The notes: generated by a model not told the origin, from the sequence alone. A stretch of DNA of 64,000 bases from Chrysomallon squamiferum (GCA_012295275.1 CM022677.1:7353894-7417893); one strand, 5' to 3'. Positions 1 to 11,449 are shown, counted from the first letter of the stretch. Translations and numbers: made by a program.

Positions 1-117
1 TACCATTTTTTTTTTTTTTTACAAAGATTTGTTTTCTATTTCACTGCTTTGTTGAATAAAACTAATCAAATATATCAGTTTTCTCAACATTAATATAAGC
101 AGTCGTCAATTCAGTCT

Positions 118-397
118 AGTCAGCCCAGAGCCGGATTTCCCATACAGGCTTTCCAGGCTAGTGCCTAGGGCGGCAGTTTATGTTACATACATTCGTATTT
201 TTACATTTGATTTATAAATAAATCATTATGTAAATATAAAACCATGTTTTTGCTTTCAACTAGATCATAAGTCATAACTATTCATATTATATAAACTAAG
301 TGGAAAGGGTGAGGTGACTTGAGCCTTGAGGAGGGGGCGATAAAATTTCTTTTAGCCTATGGGCGACAAGCACATTAAATCCAAACCTGAGTCAGCC
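118..397. mobile_element. hAT-type MITE, copy 1, with 8-bp TSD
   Basis: The element spans 126-389 (264 bp). It begins CAGAGCCGGATTT and ends AAATCCAAACCTG, so the ends are imperfect terminal inverted repeats of the CAG...CTG type seen in hAT transposons. A perfect 8-bp direct repeat, AGTCAGCC, flanks it at 118-125 and 390-397, the target-site length typical of hAT. There is no coding capacity, so it is a non-autonomous element. Confidence 0.8.
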
Positions 398-483
398 ACA
401 CGGAACTCTCTTTTTTCTTACTTAAGTACCTATCTTTTTTACTTTCCTGTTGTATTTATAACAAATAAATGTTAGTTTAGGTA

Positions 484-485
<2 letters not shown>

Positions 486-520
<35 letters not shown>
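486..520. repeat. (TG)n microsatellite
   Basis: Pure TG dinucleotide tract. The same position is only a few units long in the other copies (near 21710 and 51730), so it expanded after duplication. Confidence 0.95.
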
Positions 521-521
<1 letters not shown>

Positions 522-906
522 GTTTTTATTATTTTATTGTTGTTATTATTATTTATTTATTTACCCTTGTTTAGAAGTTTTTAATCTTTGCAGACGCTAA
601 CAAAATAGATACATTCTGTAATAAAATATTCTATCGTTGTTAATCTTCATGTACTTAGACATTTAATATAAATGTATTTGTCTTGACTCATTATTTTATT
701 ACGTTGTGTCACTTTTCACTTGATTCACATTAAACACTCCTTAATACAGTTTTAAACACACACACTAATATTAATAATCAAAAGAAAGGTTAACACACTA
801 CTATTGAAATTTCAGAAATATACTAAAACATATTTACTTTCATATACACACGAAAACATGAATATACCCTTCATTTGATTAGTTTCTGCTCTGTTACTGA
901 CACTGA

Positions 907-908
<2 letters not shown>

Positions 909-953
<45 letters not shown>
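909..953. repeat. (CA)n microsatellite
   Basis: CA tract. The homologous tracts are at 21968-22000 and, as (GT)n, at 51288-51331. Confidence 0.95.
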
Positions 954-954
<1 letters not shown>

Positions 955-1883
955 TTTTGTTTTAAGAGAAATAAACTTGAAATGTAGTGCTATTATGAAT
1001 TGTTTGATAGGATTATTTGTTGTTTTAACGCATACACAGTTTTAATATATGCGATATCTTACACAGACTACACAGTTTAAACTGCAATGCATATAAAACA
1101 AAGGAAAATGATTATTTCCAATATCTGTGAGTTGTCATAGTCGTAAGTTTTTTTTTTTTGGTTGTTTTTTTTGACAATGTTTTAAGACCTATATCAAACC
1201 TTGGTAAATTCCTGGACAATAATTAGCAACTTATGCGAGTTTCATTGTTTTGTGATTTTATTTGGTGCATTAACATAAATTAAGAAGAAGAAAGAAAAAA
1301 TTAGGTGAAAAAATAACAACACCGTTTATTTGTAAAATGAACCATATCGATTTATAATTAGTACGTATATGTTAATAAAGATTATTATGTTCCTTTATTT
1401 GTTATTTGTTTTGAACTTTTGTTCTTTCTTGTTTTTAGTATAGTAGATGCAGAAAAATGCGTGATGATTGCCGGTGTTTACGGATTTACGATTGGCTAAT
1501 AATAAGACTAAAAAAGAATTAAAAAACTAACAATAATAATAATAAAAAAAAAAACATTTCGATTTATAATTAGTAAGGTTATTATGTTCCTTTTATTATT
1601 TAACTTTTTTTTTTTTTTTTTTTTTTCACTGTATTAGTTTCGGAAAAAATGCGGGATGATTGCCGGTCTTTACGGATTTACTTCGACGTTTGAAGAATTT
1701 TATTCAGAATTGGTGTAATCGCTTTATCATCCAACAAAGAAGTTTCTTAAAACATTGCAGGAGACAGGTATTACTATTTATTATTATTGTTGTTAATATG
1801 TTTGGATTTTTTTTTTTGGTTTTATTTATTTATAATTTAAAAGTCATAGCCGCATGATGGCAGCCATCTTAATCGGGAACAAT

Positions 1884-1916
<33 letters not shown>

Positions 1917-2236
1917 TTTTAGTTTTTTTTATTATTATTATTTATTTTTTTCACATAACGACTCTCGATTATTAATAAAATTCACAAGTGTTTTAATTAA
2001 TGTGAACAACGTCATATAAAAGAAGAAATCATGTTTAGTCTTTTAATTTTGTTTTACCAATTACTAAATGATGTATCAGCCTATCGGGCAAATTTTGGGT
2101 GGCCAGTAATTAAATTTATTTTAAAAGAAAACACCATACAACAACTCACTGAGAATTTTAAATTTGTATTATTCTTATTCTTATTCTTATTATTATTCTT
2201 ATTATTATTATTTATTTTTTTTAAATAGACTAATTC

Positions 2237-2452
2237 CATCGTGATGGCATTCACAGAACTCCTGTAGACAAGAGTATTGTTTACACTAAAACTGGTGTTG
2301 CCAGGTATAAAAAAAAACTTGTACAAGCTAAGCTGGAGATTGAACAAAAAGCCAAAAGGCTCAAGTTGAATCACAAGGCAAAACCAGTGAACAGAAGTGT
2401 AGGTGGTAAAACAACCTTGGTGCACAGAGCTGCTAAACAAATCAAAAACTGA
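2237..2452 (+). pseudogene. hAT-like transposase C-terminal fragment
   Basis: An open 71-codon frame ends at a TGA at 2450-2452 and begins HRDGIHRTPVDKSIVYTK. It is highly basic and lysine-rich. The same protein tail is encoded, with a frameshift, on the minus strand at 45805-46030, at the end of the larger hAT-like pseudogene there. The RxPVDxS motif is one I associate with the C-terminus of BED-finger hAT-like transposases that are common in marine invertebrates. Only the tail is present, joined to unrelated sequence at about 2230. It is followed 84 bp later by CAMSAP-like exons, exactly as in the 45-kb copy. Confidence 0.6.
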
Positions 2453-2535
2453 TTTAAAAAATATATCAACCCACCAGTGACAGCTTAGTGGTTCCCTAAG
2501 TTTTATAAAAATATTTTCCTGATTTGTTTTGTTAG

Positions 2536-2721
2536 GCTGTTCTCGTCAATGCCAGCGCATCATGAAATGCAGAGACCCTGCATCAGCAACACACAAATGC
2601 AGGCCATTTTCCAGAGAAGGGATACAAGAGACTTATGAAACATCATCCAAGGAACAGGCTGGTGTCAGGTAATGTCAGGCCTGTGTTAGAATGTTTTCAG
2701 AAACCTCTCAACAGTGGCAGG
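2536..2721 (+). pseudogene. CAMSAP/Patronin-like N-terminal exon, copy with stop
   Basis: A 186-bp exon candidate bounded by TTTTGTTAG at the 5' side and G|GTATG at the 3' side. Read with phase 2 it gives a Cys-rich segment containing PFSREGIQET, an in-frame TAA, then CQACVRMFSETSQQWQ. The last part aligns by eye with the region of CAMSAP proteins just before the QGH(x)SV(I/V)Q motif. Its terminal G joins the next exon to make the Gly of that motif. The internal stop argues that it is a dead copy. Related exon remnants are at 40884-41010 and 45515-45717 on the minus strand. Confidence 0.5.
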
Positions 2722-2846
2722 GTATGTTTTGGATGGGTTTGTGTGTGTGTGAGAGAGAGAGGGAGAAATATTGCATGAATGATCATATTGCCAAAAAATA
2801 CCATTTATCATAAAAAAAAATAATAATAAAGTATCATTTTATGTAG

Positions 2847-2947
2847 GTCATGGCAGTATTGTTCAGTTGCTGTCTAGAAAGGGAATTTGCGTTAATGAGA
2901 AGGATGAACAAGCTGGATAGAAACTGCAGACTGCACAGTTCCAAGTT
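2847..2947 (+). pseudogene. CAMSAP/Patronin-like exon (QGHxSIVQ region), dead copy
   Basis: A 101-bp exon between TTATGTAG and GTAAGT. With the G from the preceding exon it reads GHGSIVQLLSRKGI and then EKDEQAG, a TAG stop, and KLQTAQFQV. CAMSAP proteins have a closely similar QGHQSVIQALSRKGIYV stretch ahead of their calponin-homology domain. The paralogous exon at 40536-40636 has the same length and same splice phases but no stop. The downstream sequence reaches an N gap at 3137, so the rest of this copy is not visible. Confidence 0.6.
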
Positions 2948-3136
2948 GTAAGTTTTTATCTTAGTTTTATTTCTCAGCAAGTAAAATAAGTTTTATAGTA
3001 ACATCTCTTTAGTGATTGTAAAATAATAGCATAATGATAATCATTTATTTTCTTTTCTTTTTTTTAATTATTTAAATTATTAATATTACCATCATTATCA
3101 TTATAATGATCAAAAATATCAAAAAACCCACAACTG

Positions 3137-3336
3137 NNNNNNNNNNNNNNNNNNNNNNNNNNNNNNNNNNNNNNNNNNNNNNNNNNNNNNNNNNNNNNNN
3201 NNNNNNNNNNNNNNNNNNNNNNNNNNNNNNNNNNNNNNNNNNNNNNNNNNNNNNNNNNNNNNNNNNNNNNNNNNNNNNNNNNNNNNNNNNNNNNNNNNNN
3301 NNNNNNNNNNNNNNNNNNNNNNNNNNNNNNNNNNNN
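3137..3336. other. Assembly gap (200 N)
   Basis: Exactly 200 unknown bases, a placeholder length rather than a measured size. Confidence 0.99.
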
Positions 3337-4347
3337 AAATAGCAGAGACTAAATAAATAAATAAATAAATAAATATGAGTTTATGTAAAGTTAAGACTAT
3401 AAAAATCTATTCTAGTAGTGAAAATCTAGAAATCAAGTTATATCCATTATCAGTAAAAATCTGTAACAAAGTTGACACCAGTCATCTTCATATAAAACTA
3501 TAAGACATTAAGTAGAAAACACAAATGTGCTATATATATATATATTGATGAAAATTAAATCTTAACAGTAAAATCTCAAAAATAAAAAGAGAAAAAATTA
3601 AAAGAGTAAATAATAATAAAAAACTAAATATAAATAAATAAATATGGGACAGTATTTAGTATTTATACATTTTTTTCATATTGTTGAAATCACTTAATTG
3701 TACACCTTTAATTTTTCTACTGCATAGACTTTATAAATTGTCACTGTAATTATGTAACAAATGATTTTAATTTACTTCTCACGACTTCACACAAAATGTT
3801 GTATTTAAGTTGACAGTGTAAGAAAAACAGTTTATACATTCGTGCAGCATCACATAGTTCCTTTTTTGTGACTATGGATTGCTATTGATAATAACCATCC
3901 TTACTATAATTATGATTTATTATCGTTATTGTTCTTACAACAACACTTATCTCTATATACCTAATGTCATTATACACTGCTGTCAATAAACATCTCTGCA
4001 TAATTAATGTTATTACACACTCCTGATAATAAAGATATCTGCATAATTAATGTCATGACACACTACTGAAAATAAAGATGTCTGCATAATTAGTAGCATG
4101 ACACACTACTGACAATAAACATCTCTGAATTAATGTTATTACACTGCTGACAATAAACATATCTATATAGTTATTATTATTATATGCTATGGTTAGCAAA
4201 CATCTATGTATAAAGATCTGTGGTATAATTACTGTTATTACTTGCTATTAAAACAAGCATCTAAAATATTAGAATCATTATTATTGTTCCTTATATATAT
4301 ATAGAAACCAAAAATAGTCACCATTTCACCAATCGAAGTGGGAGATT

Positions 4348-4442
4348 TCATTCCATTAGCTGTTCAATTATCTCACTTTGTTCAGAAATAATTTGTTTCA
4401 TCCTCTCTTTTTTTTCATCCATCAAAGATTTAGTGTTGCTAG
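4348..4442 (-). CDS. ASTE1-like terminal exon 8
   Basis: Acceptor TTTTTTGTTCCAG; the phase-1 junction makes a Ser codon. It encodes SSNTKSLMDEKKERM and a predicted short coiled coil (IISEQSEIIEQLME) before TGA at 4350-4348. The correct phase and clean stop support it as the last exon. The tail itself is too short and variable to recognise. Confidence 0.6.
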
Positions 4443-4987
4443 CTGGAACAAAAAATTAAGAGATACCCAAAATACAATATCGTTAGTAAAATCATAAATG
4501 TAATATAAATAACATTAGGAGACTCTGATTATATTCTAATGAGTATGTTGTCATCGTATCAATCACTTTAACATTTATATACCACAAAATGGACGATTTT
4601 GCAATGTCAGTTTACTGGAATAAAAGAGTGCGCACACTAGTAAGCATAAACCTCCTACTTTGGGAATACAGTAATGATTTGGTATGTGAAAACCCTGATA
4701 CTTCTGAAACCTTTTTGGGCTTTAATACTTACTGTGAATGTTAATGATATGGTGCAATGGGTATGTGGATGTATGTATGTATGTATGTATGTATGTGTTT
4801 ATGTGTATGTATGTATGTAAGTATGTATGTGTTTATGTGTGTGTATGTATGTATGTATGTATGTGTGTGTGTGTGTGTATGTAAGTATGTATGTTTATGT
4901 GTGTATATATGTATATATATGTATGTATGTGTTTATGTGTATATGTATGTATGTGTTTATGTGTGTATGTATGTATGTAAGTATGTA

Positions 4988-5018
<31 letters not shown>

Positions 5019-5081
5019 GTGTATGTAAGTATGTATGTATGTGTTTATGTGTGTGTGTATGTATGTATGTATGTATGTGTT

Positions 5082-5117
<36 letters not shown>

Positions 5118-5856
5118 CACATACAATCACACACAATCATAAATATGTAGATAGAGATATTCATACATACAAATATACAAACATATATACATACATATAC
5201 AAAGATATAAACAGAAAATAAAATTTTATATCAGTCTATTTTTAAACACTGAAGTGTTTGTTTTTTAAATTATTTTTAATTTACTTAATTATATTTTATT
5301 CTTTCTAAGTTATTACATTTTATATATACTTTATTTATTTTATTCTTTTTAATTTATTTAATTTTAAATATACATTATATTATTTATGTCTTAATTCATT
5401 ACATATACTTATTTTTACTAATCTATGGTTACCAGTAGTGTAATTTCAAAAATGAATATATTAACTTACACTTATCATCAGAACAATAATAAAATGTTGT
5501 CCAAACCGATCCTGAAAATGTTTCATGAGGAAGGGGAAACTCCTCAGACAAATACAAAATCTTTCCCAGTAATGTATAAGCATGGTAATAAATTTCCTAG
5601 AAGTAAACATGATATTTTAAATTAGTTTTATCACTTTAAATATATATTAATATAAACTCTATCGTATATAAACATATGTATACAGACATCTATTTTATTT
5701 TATTGACAATAACGGCGGTTTGCAATTTGACTAAAATAGGCCGATTTGGCCACAAGCAATTTTCGAATATATCTGAGATCCATGACTTTTGACACCCTTC
5801 TCTTTTACACCCATTCTATAGTTGAATTTAGACAAACATAGAAAACTGATCCGATT

Positions 5857-5889
<33 letters not shown>

Positions 5890-8599
5890 GATAAATAAAT
5901 AAATAAATAATCATCCTCTTTTCCTACCTACCTTCCTTATTTGAAAATAAATACATTAACTGTAGCTGCTACCATTCTGAATAAAAAGACAGTTTGACAA
6001 GCCAAAAATAATAATAATAATAATAATAGTAATAATTGTAATATAATAATAATAATAAATAAATAAATAAAATAAAATTATGATATTTAATGTAAATTTA
6101 ATTTAAAAAAAAAAAATGATTTATTTATTTACTTTATTATTATTAGATTTATTATTATATATATAGTTTTTTTGCATCAAAAGAACAAATTATTTAAATT
6201 TTGAGAAATAAATCTTATTTCTACTAACACGTCACACGGGTATGCAAACTTTATTTTACTAACACAAACGAACAATCTATTCTTGTTCAAACTTACAGAA
6301 ATAGCTATATATCTGTCCTCTCTATTTTAGTTTGATATTTGAAAATATTAACCTGAAACCAGGTTGAAATAGTTAAACAGCGAACATCAGGATTCAGACG
6401 AATTTGATGGAAAGTTTTTTCATCTTCATTACCAAAAACGACGGCAACAAGGGCAGAGAACTCTTTTCTTTTTATTCTGAGATTCTTTTCCCGGTTTAAT
6501 ATCAAGATAAATCTCAGAAGGTAACACTTGAAAGCCTTCTTTGTTTCATATCTCTCAAACCACGGTTTGCTAGAATCTGAAAAACACCCTATAAAAATAA
6601 TAAATAAATAAATAAAATATGTGTGTGTGTGTGTGTGTGTGTGCGTGCGTGTGTGTGTGAAATTAGGAATGAATATTCAGTTGTCGTGAAATTTTCTGAT
6701 TAGACTCTGCACTTTGTATCTGGAAACGCACTGGTACAGAAAATCCAATAATCAAATGAGAAATACCAGACGCCGCTGACGAGACTCAAACGTATTACAC
6801 CCTTTCACCTCGATTCCAGAGGCAGACGACAATATTACCGTGACAACGCCGACTGCCTACATGTGTGTATGCGCATGCAAGCATGGGTATGTGTCTATAA
6901 GTAGGTCTCACGTAAATATATACGTGCTTATGTTATATAGCCTGCTATTGTTTCGTTATGAAATAATAATTACAATCTTCAAATTTCTCTTTATTCTTAT
7001 TTAAATTATTATTATCAAAACTATTTTTTCTCGGACAGAATAAAAAATAAATAAATAAATAAAAAGAAAACGAAAATAAGAAACAATCTAAAAAAAACAA
7101 AAAAACAAACAAAAAAACCCTATCAAAAACAAGAACAAGAAACAAACAAACAAAACAATTTTGCTTGTTTACCCAAGGCTCGATCCATGCAAGTCATGAT
7201 ACGGTGAAAATGTTTTTTATTTTCAGCAGTCCTTTCTTTGTCTATGTCCTGTATTCGTGGAACGTCACTGTCGTCTGCAGCATCCACCTAAACAAAATTC
7301 TAAGAGTTGTATATCTGATACAAGTGTATAGTGTTTGTAATTTAATTAGTGCAGATATTATTAAGTTCAATAATGTACCAAAATAGGTGCGCATATAATT
7401 GTGATGCAGGTGAGTAATATACATATTTGAGATTTATTTAACACAAGTGTTTGATGTAACAAGTACAGTTTATTTATTTCAGTTTCAGAATTTATAAGAA
7501 TGTTATATTTAGTTAATTATGGACTATGATAGTTAATTAGAAAAACAAAATCATAACAACAACAACAAATAAATCCAGTTCAGAAATACATCAAATGACA
7601 CAATAGCATTCGTTCGATTTAAATTCACTCAACATAATGTGCATCACATGTTTATGATCTTAGTCATACTTCACGATCAGCTCGGATATTCTTCTCAGTC
7701 AGGGTACATTTTGAATAATTAAAGCCGTACCTGAAACTCCATTACTTCCTCACAGGTTGATTCATATTCCGTGACACAGTTATTATCCCTCGGCAAAACC
7801 ATCTTAGAGGAGCCAGCGCCTCGTGCACGCTTTGGTCTTCTAACAGCACAGGCCTCCAGAAGAATCCGTTGTTTAAACCCTTCACGATGCCGCTGAGTTG
7901 TCCACTCCTGATTCTTTCTTCAATGATTAAGGTAGTTTTATCTTTACCCGATCTATCCACGCCATCGGTTAATTCCAGTTTGTAAAATTTACGTGAGTGT
8001 TCTACAGCCTTCTGGAACTTTTCATTATCCGTCTACAAACAAAAATATTTCTAAGTATGTATATGCATAATATATATACATATGTAAGGAAATACACATA
8101 ATGAAATTAATTAAAAGTTATAAGTATCTTGGCACAGAATATGGAAGGATATAAACAAAACTGAAGAAAATATTTAAGAAACCACCGATATACAGAACAG
8201 AAAACCCGCATAATTATAATGTTCATTTTCGTGTGTGTGTCATGATGAAAAATATAAAATTAGTTTCAATAATGAATTCATAATAATTATTTCAACGCAT
8301 CATTTCTTTGATATTCAATTACTAAAATACATTTTATATGTCTGTACTATTCTTTATTTAAACATACCTTAATGTCTGTATAATTCTTTATTTCACATGT
8401 TTGTAATATAAATTATCTGAATAAATCCTAACTTTAATATTTGTGATTTAAATACATCTTTCCTAACTATATCTTATCTGTATCTTCATAATATTCGTTA
8501 ATTAAATACATTCACTTACTGAAAAATGTCCTACACTTTAGTAATATTTGTTATTTAAATGCATCTCACATGTATGTAATATTAGTTAAATAAGCCAGC

Positions 8600-8676
<77 letters not shown>

Positions 8677-11429
8677 GTAAAAATGTAACATACCATTGTT
8701 TTAGCTAGACGTGGATGGTTATCCAAAGTCCTGCATGCCTGTATCAGTTCAGCTGCCTCTTTAAAACGACACTGATAGTTAACATCCTGACCCAGTTCAT
8801 CGAGAACCGGGCGAGTGAAATCATTTCCAACTATAATGCTCATTTCCACAAGCTGATCGACATCATCAAACTGAAACAAAGATTCATTTTTCATATTCCA
8901 ATATACAATCTACATTTCTGTGAGTTGATATAAATGATCACACTGAAATAATAATGTATTCACTATTACAAAGTACTGTACTCATTTCTATGTGTTGAGA
9001 TAAATGATCAACAGTATCAGTCGTAACATAATACTAGTATAGACATAACATAATAACTGTAGAAGTCGTAATATAATAACAGTAGCAGTAATACAATAAC
9101 AGTACAAGATGTGATATAATAACGATACCAGTGGTAATATAATAACAATAATACTAGCATCAGTTACAGTGTTAGCACATACTAATACAATTTCAAAATT
9201 ATTTTATTACTTTGAGTTGCTCTCTTAGTTTATCAGACGTTATCATCTCACAACGCAAATGTTGAAGATTCTTTGGCCATCTCATTTCTTCATTTATAGG
9301 CCAAATTCCTCTGAATGGAATCACCTTGCTTTCTCTAAATATACAGAAATCTGCGTCATTTGATAAAATGGCAAACGCTTTCTCCCGTTCCTGTAATTCT
9401 TTAGCTATAACAGGATCAGCCTCAGAAAGAGACTGAACGATTTCACATTCACATTGTTTTATAATGGAGAACATTTCAGTGTCAAAATTAGCCGGGATTG
9501 GCGGCTCAACTGATCTGAGAGTAGAAATAGGTTTTTTTCGTGAACAAACATCAAGTATCTGTAAAGAAACAAATACAAATTATTATTATTATTATTATTA
9601 AATTTTCGCCGTGTTAATTAAGTATGCAGCATAGATTAGTATTCTAAAATTTTATTTTCAAAATATGATAATATAAAGCTACCATTACAAAGCACTTCTA
9701 CAATTTGTTATCTTTGGTTTTATCAATCTTACTGATGGAGGTTTTCTTTGGCTTTGATTTGCATTCGATGTGTATCTATATTAGAAATGTATCCGTATGT
9801 ACTTTACAGTGTATATATATATATATATGATCCGAATATTTACCGTATGTTTCAAATTCCACGAAAACTAGTCATGTGTTATTTCACTTTGTTAATTTGC
9901 CAACATTATCGGCCTAATTTCGTAGAAAATAAATATTGCATTAAAATATGTATTTGTTATCACATTTCTAATCCTGTATCTAGTTGCACAAAACAAATAA
10001 ATTCGCTGAATGGATGTAAACTTTATTTTTGCATAACATTACCTTATTAGGAAACATTTCAGAATGATTTTCTAGTTTTACTGAACCAATTCGTGGAATT
10101 TAAAAAGGAAACTAGAAAGTAGTCGTTTATATAATACTGACTGTTCGTTTGAGAGTAAGGAACATCCAGCGAGAACGTGTAAGTTTGATTTAAAATTCTT
10201 ATTCCTATACTTTATATTTAACTGATAGATTATTCATTACTTGTTCATTAAATTATAACTAGGATTAACGAATAGTTTATAGATATATAAGTCATGACTA
10301 CAAGGAAGTGTCATATACAAACACTAGAAGGAAACAACACAACACACCACACCAATTACAAATTCATCTTTGTTCAGTAAGATCTCGTAAATTAGTGGGA
10401 AAGTTTTTTGGACCCAGTCAGATTTTGATAGACTAGTAAAAATTGGTATTTACATAAGGATACCGCAAAGATTTTTTCTTTAATTATTTTACTTTTACAT
10501 TATTGAATTTAAAAACTAGATATTCTCAAACTAACAGAAATAGAAAAATCCAACTAAAAACTGCTTTACAAATATGTCTTACATCTTTCCGGTCTGTCTA
10601 CTCGCTATTATATAGAGTAGAATATTTATATACATACATACATACATGCATGTGTACCAATAAATACTCTTGAAATATATCTGTATCTTGTATAGACTAT
10701 ACCAAGTACTGGATGTATACCTAAGGTACTTTACATACGTAATGTATAGCTACAATAACCAGATATTTTATACTGTTTACCCGTACACACTACATATATA
10801 TATCGATATGTTTCGGATTCTATATAATTATATAAAATATCTCGTATATGCTGGAATGGTGGATGTGCATCAAGTGTATAATGAACGTTACCTATACATC
10901 TTGGTATAGTCTATACAAGATACAGATATATTTCAAGTATTTACTGGTACACACGATATGAATCCAGAAGCGTTAGTTTGTATGGACACATAAGGTATGA
11001 ATTTTTGTAATATAAAACATACAGTACGAACTGGTCATACACGTGCATAGGTAATTGCATACTAACCTTGTCTTTCTTTTTTATTTCTTCTTGGCGATAC
11101 TCGGACACTATTTTCCATTTGCTGTGTGTTTTATCAAAATAGTTTCCTCTACTACCATGAACAAAAAACACAAGTGTGATTCCAAGTGACTTTAGATCAG
11201 TGATAAATTTACTGATGTAAGCCTCTATAGATGCATACTCTGCTCCACAGATTTGCAAATATAGATTCCGGTTAAGACTTTTCCAAAAAGGTTTTAGCAG
11301 ATAATATCTGAATGAACTGAAATCAACAAGAATTTCAATTCCTTTCCGCTCCCTTGCTACCTCGACAAGGTCAAGTTTTTCCGTACATTTATTTTCGAAG
11401 CAGTAGTTGAACAGACCTTTGATTCCCAT
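4348..11429 (-). CDS. ASTE1/Asteroid-like XPG-fold protein gene, 8 coding exons, one frameshift
   Basis: Coding exons on the minus strand are 11067-11429, 9211-9558, 8694-8870, 7731-8032, 7173-7287, 6353-6588, 5470-5596 and 4348-4442. All have GT-AG borders and compatible phases, totalling 1763 bp (about 587 aa; human ASTE1 is somewhat longer). The start MGIKGLFNYC matches the MGIRGL start of ASTE1 and XPG/FEN1-like nucleases. By comparison with FEN1 the acidic centre is D36, H91 (normally D), E167, D169, D189, D191 and D254 (in GND). Family members are PIN/XPG-fold nucleases; Drosophila asteroid is linked to EGFR signalling and human ASTE1 to DNA-end processing. An AG acceptor 17 bp before the ATG suggests an upstream non-coding exon. 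Exon 4 changes frame near 7800-7815, so this is either a recent pseudogene or a base missed in assembly. The ASTE1 assignment is by recalled motifs, not a search. Confidence 0.8.
4757..5125 (+). repeat. (GTAT)n/(GT)n microsatellite block
   Basis: TGTATGTA repeats mixed with TG and TA runs. Long open frames on both strands here are products of the repeat and are not genes. The block lies in the intron between ASTE1-like exons 7 and 8. Confidence 0.95.
5470..5596 (-). CDS. ASTE1-like exon 7
   Basis: 127 bp from TTACTTCTAG to a strong T|GTAAGT donor, phase 0 to 1. The sequence KILYLSEEFPLPHETFSGS matches the family pattern YL..L..PLPE..L.GS near the ASTE1 C-terminus. Confidence 0.75.
6353..6588 (-). 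CDS. ASTE1-like exon 6
   Basis: 236 bp from TTTTTATAG to GTTAAT, phase 1 to 0. It encodes CFSDSSKPWFERYETKK, a hydrophobic helix (CYLLRFILILN), KEFSALVAVVFGNED and, at the end, DVRCLTISTWFQ. The end corresponds to the TAHIFCQWQ region of human ASTE1. Confidence 0.7.
6768..6857 (-). mobile_element. Diverged tRNA-derived SINE candidate
   Basis: On the minus strand the sequence GGCGTTGTCACGGTAATATT is followed by a possible anticodon arm (stem CCTC/GAGG) and GTTTGAGTCTCGTC, resembling A-box and B-box regions of tRNA-derived SINE heads. Several conserved positions are changed, so it is an old copy. It lies in the intron between ASTE1-like exons 5 and 6. It could also be chance similarity. Confidence 0.35.
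7173..7287 (-). CDS. ASTE1-like exon 5
   Basis: 115 bp from TTTTGTTTAG to G|GTAAAC, phase 0 to phase 1. It reads VDAADDSDVPRIQDIDKERT then ENKKHFHRIMTCMDRAL, an acidic linker and helix in the position of the LSLRRRQMLLLETL helix of human ASTE1. Confidence 0.7.
7731..8032 (-). pseudogene. ASTE1-like exon 4, frameshifted
   Basis: Acceptor TTTGTAG, donor GTACGG; 302 bp, one base short of a multiple of three. The first part reads IIEERIRSGQLSGIV and VLLEDQSVHEALAPLR, matching the GQLSPFI...QVEN...QPIRQ stretch of human ASTE1. The last part is coding-like only in the next frame (KMVLPRDNN, CVTEYESTCEEVMEFQ) and only that frame joins exon 5 in phase. The switch falls at about 7800-7815. Left in the first frame, translation stops at 7742. 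It is either a true inactivating deletion or a consensus error. Confidence 0.75.
8604..8673. repeat. (GA)n microsatellite
   Basis: Uninterrupted AG/GA tract just downstream of exon 3 in the ASTE1-like gene. It reads (CT)n on the gene strand. Confidence 0.98.
8694..8870 (-). CDS. ASTE1-like exon 3 (GND motif)
   Basis: 59 codons between TTTGTTTCAG and GTATGT. VEMSIIVGNDFTRPVL holds the conserved GND (D254), followed by a helical segment like the H3TH region of FEN1-type nucleases. A long (GA)n tract starts about 20 bp into the downstream intron. Confidence 0.8.
9115..10611 (+). repeat. 1.5-kb inverted repeat, left arm
   Basis: Reverse-complementary to 14252-15755. It includes ASTE1-like exon 2 and about 1 kb of the intron upstream of it. 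Shared markers include the TACATCTTTCCGGTCTGTCT sequence near 10585 and the GTGGTAATATAATAACAATA sequence near 9130. Homology ends at about 10611 and 9115. Confidence 0.9.
9211..9558 (-). CDS. ASTE1-like exon 2 (XPG I-region)
   Basis: 116 codons, phase 0 on both sides; acceptor TTTCTTTACAG, donor GTAATA. It carries the central motif SEAD (E167, D169) and SNDADFCIF (D189, D191), close to CFSEADRD and SDSDFCIF in human ASTE1. A nearly identical copy lies in opposite orientation at 15310-15656. Confidence 0.85.
11067..11429 (-). CDS. ASTE1-like exon 1 (XPG N-region)
   Basis: This exon encodes residues 1-121, starting MGIKGLFNYC and ending at a KKKDK sequence followed by donor GTTAGT. ILVDFSSFRYYLL carries the first metal-binding Asp (D36). 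CGAEYASIEAYI corresponds to the YGGDYDSF region of human ASTE1. LVFFVHGSRG has His at position 91 where the family has Asp. The exon lies between the two arms of the 1.5-kb inverted repeat. Confidence 0.8.
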
Positions 11430-11449
11430 GTCTATTTTTGTTTTCCTGC

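Larger units (their letters stand above)
1..2230 (+). repeat. Segmental duplication, copy 1
   Basis: This block is matched in inverted orientation by about 50000-52190. Its first part (about 1-1220, then sequence near 1320) is matched in direct orientation by 21310-22290. Shared landmarks include the poly-T start followed by ACAAAGATTTGTTTTCTATT, the MITE described separately, and a segment at 1640-1890 matched at 50440-50690. Copies differ mainly in microsatellite length and small indels. I see no gene here; short open frames between 1660 and 2228 are not protein-like. Confidence 0.85.

Noticed and set aside
4757-5221. Cys/Val/Tyr-rich and His/Thr-rich open frames
   Set aside because: Translated tetranucleotide microsatellite.
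7165-7386. Plus-strand 73-codon frame
   Set aside because: Antisense to ASTE1-like exon 5, which has matching splice phases.
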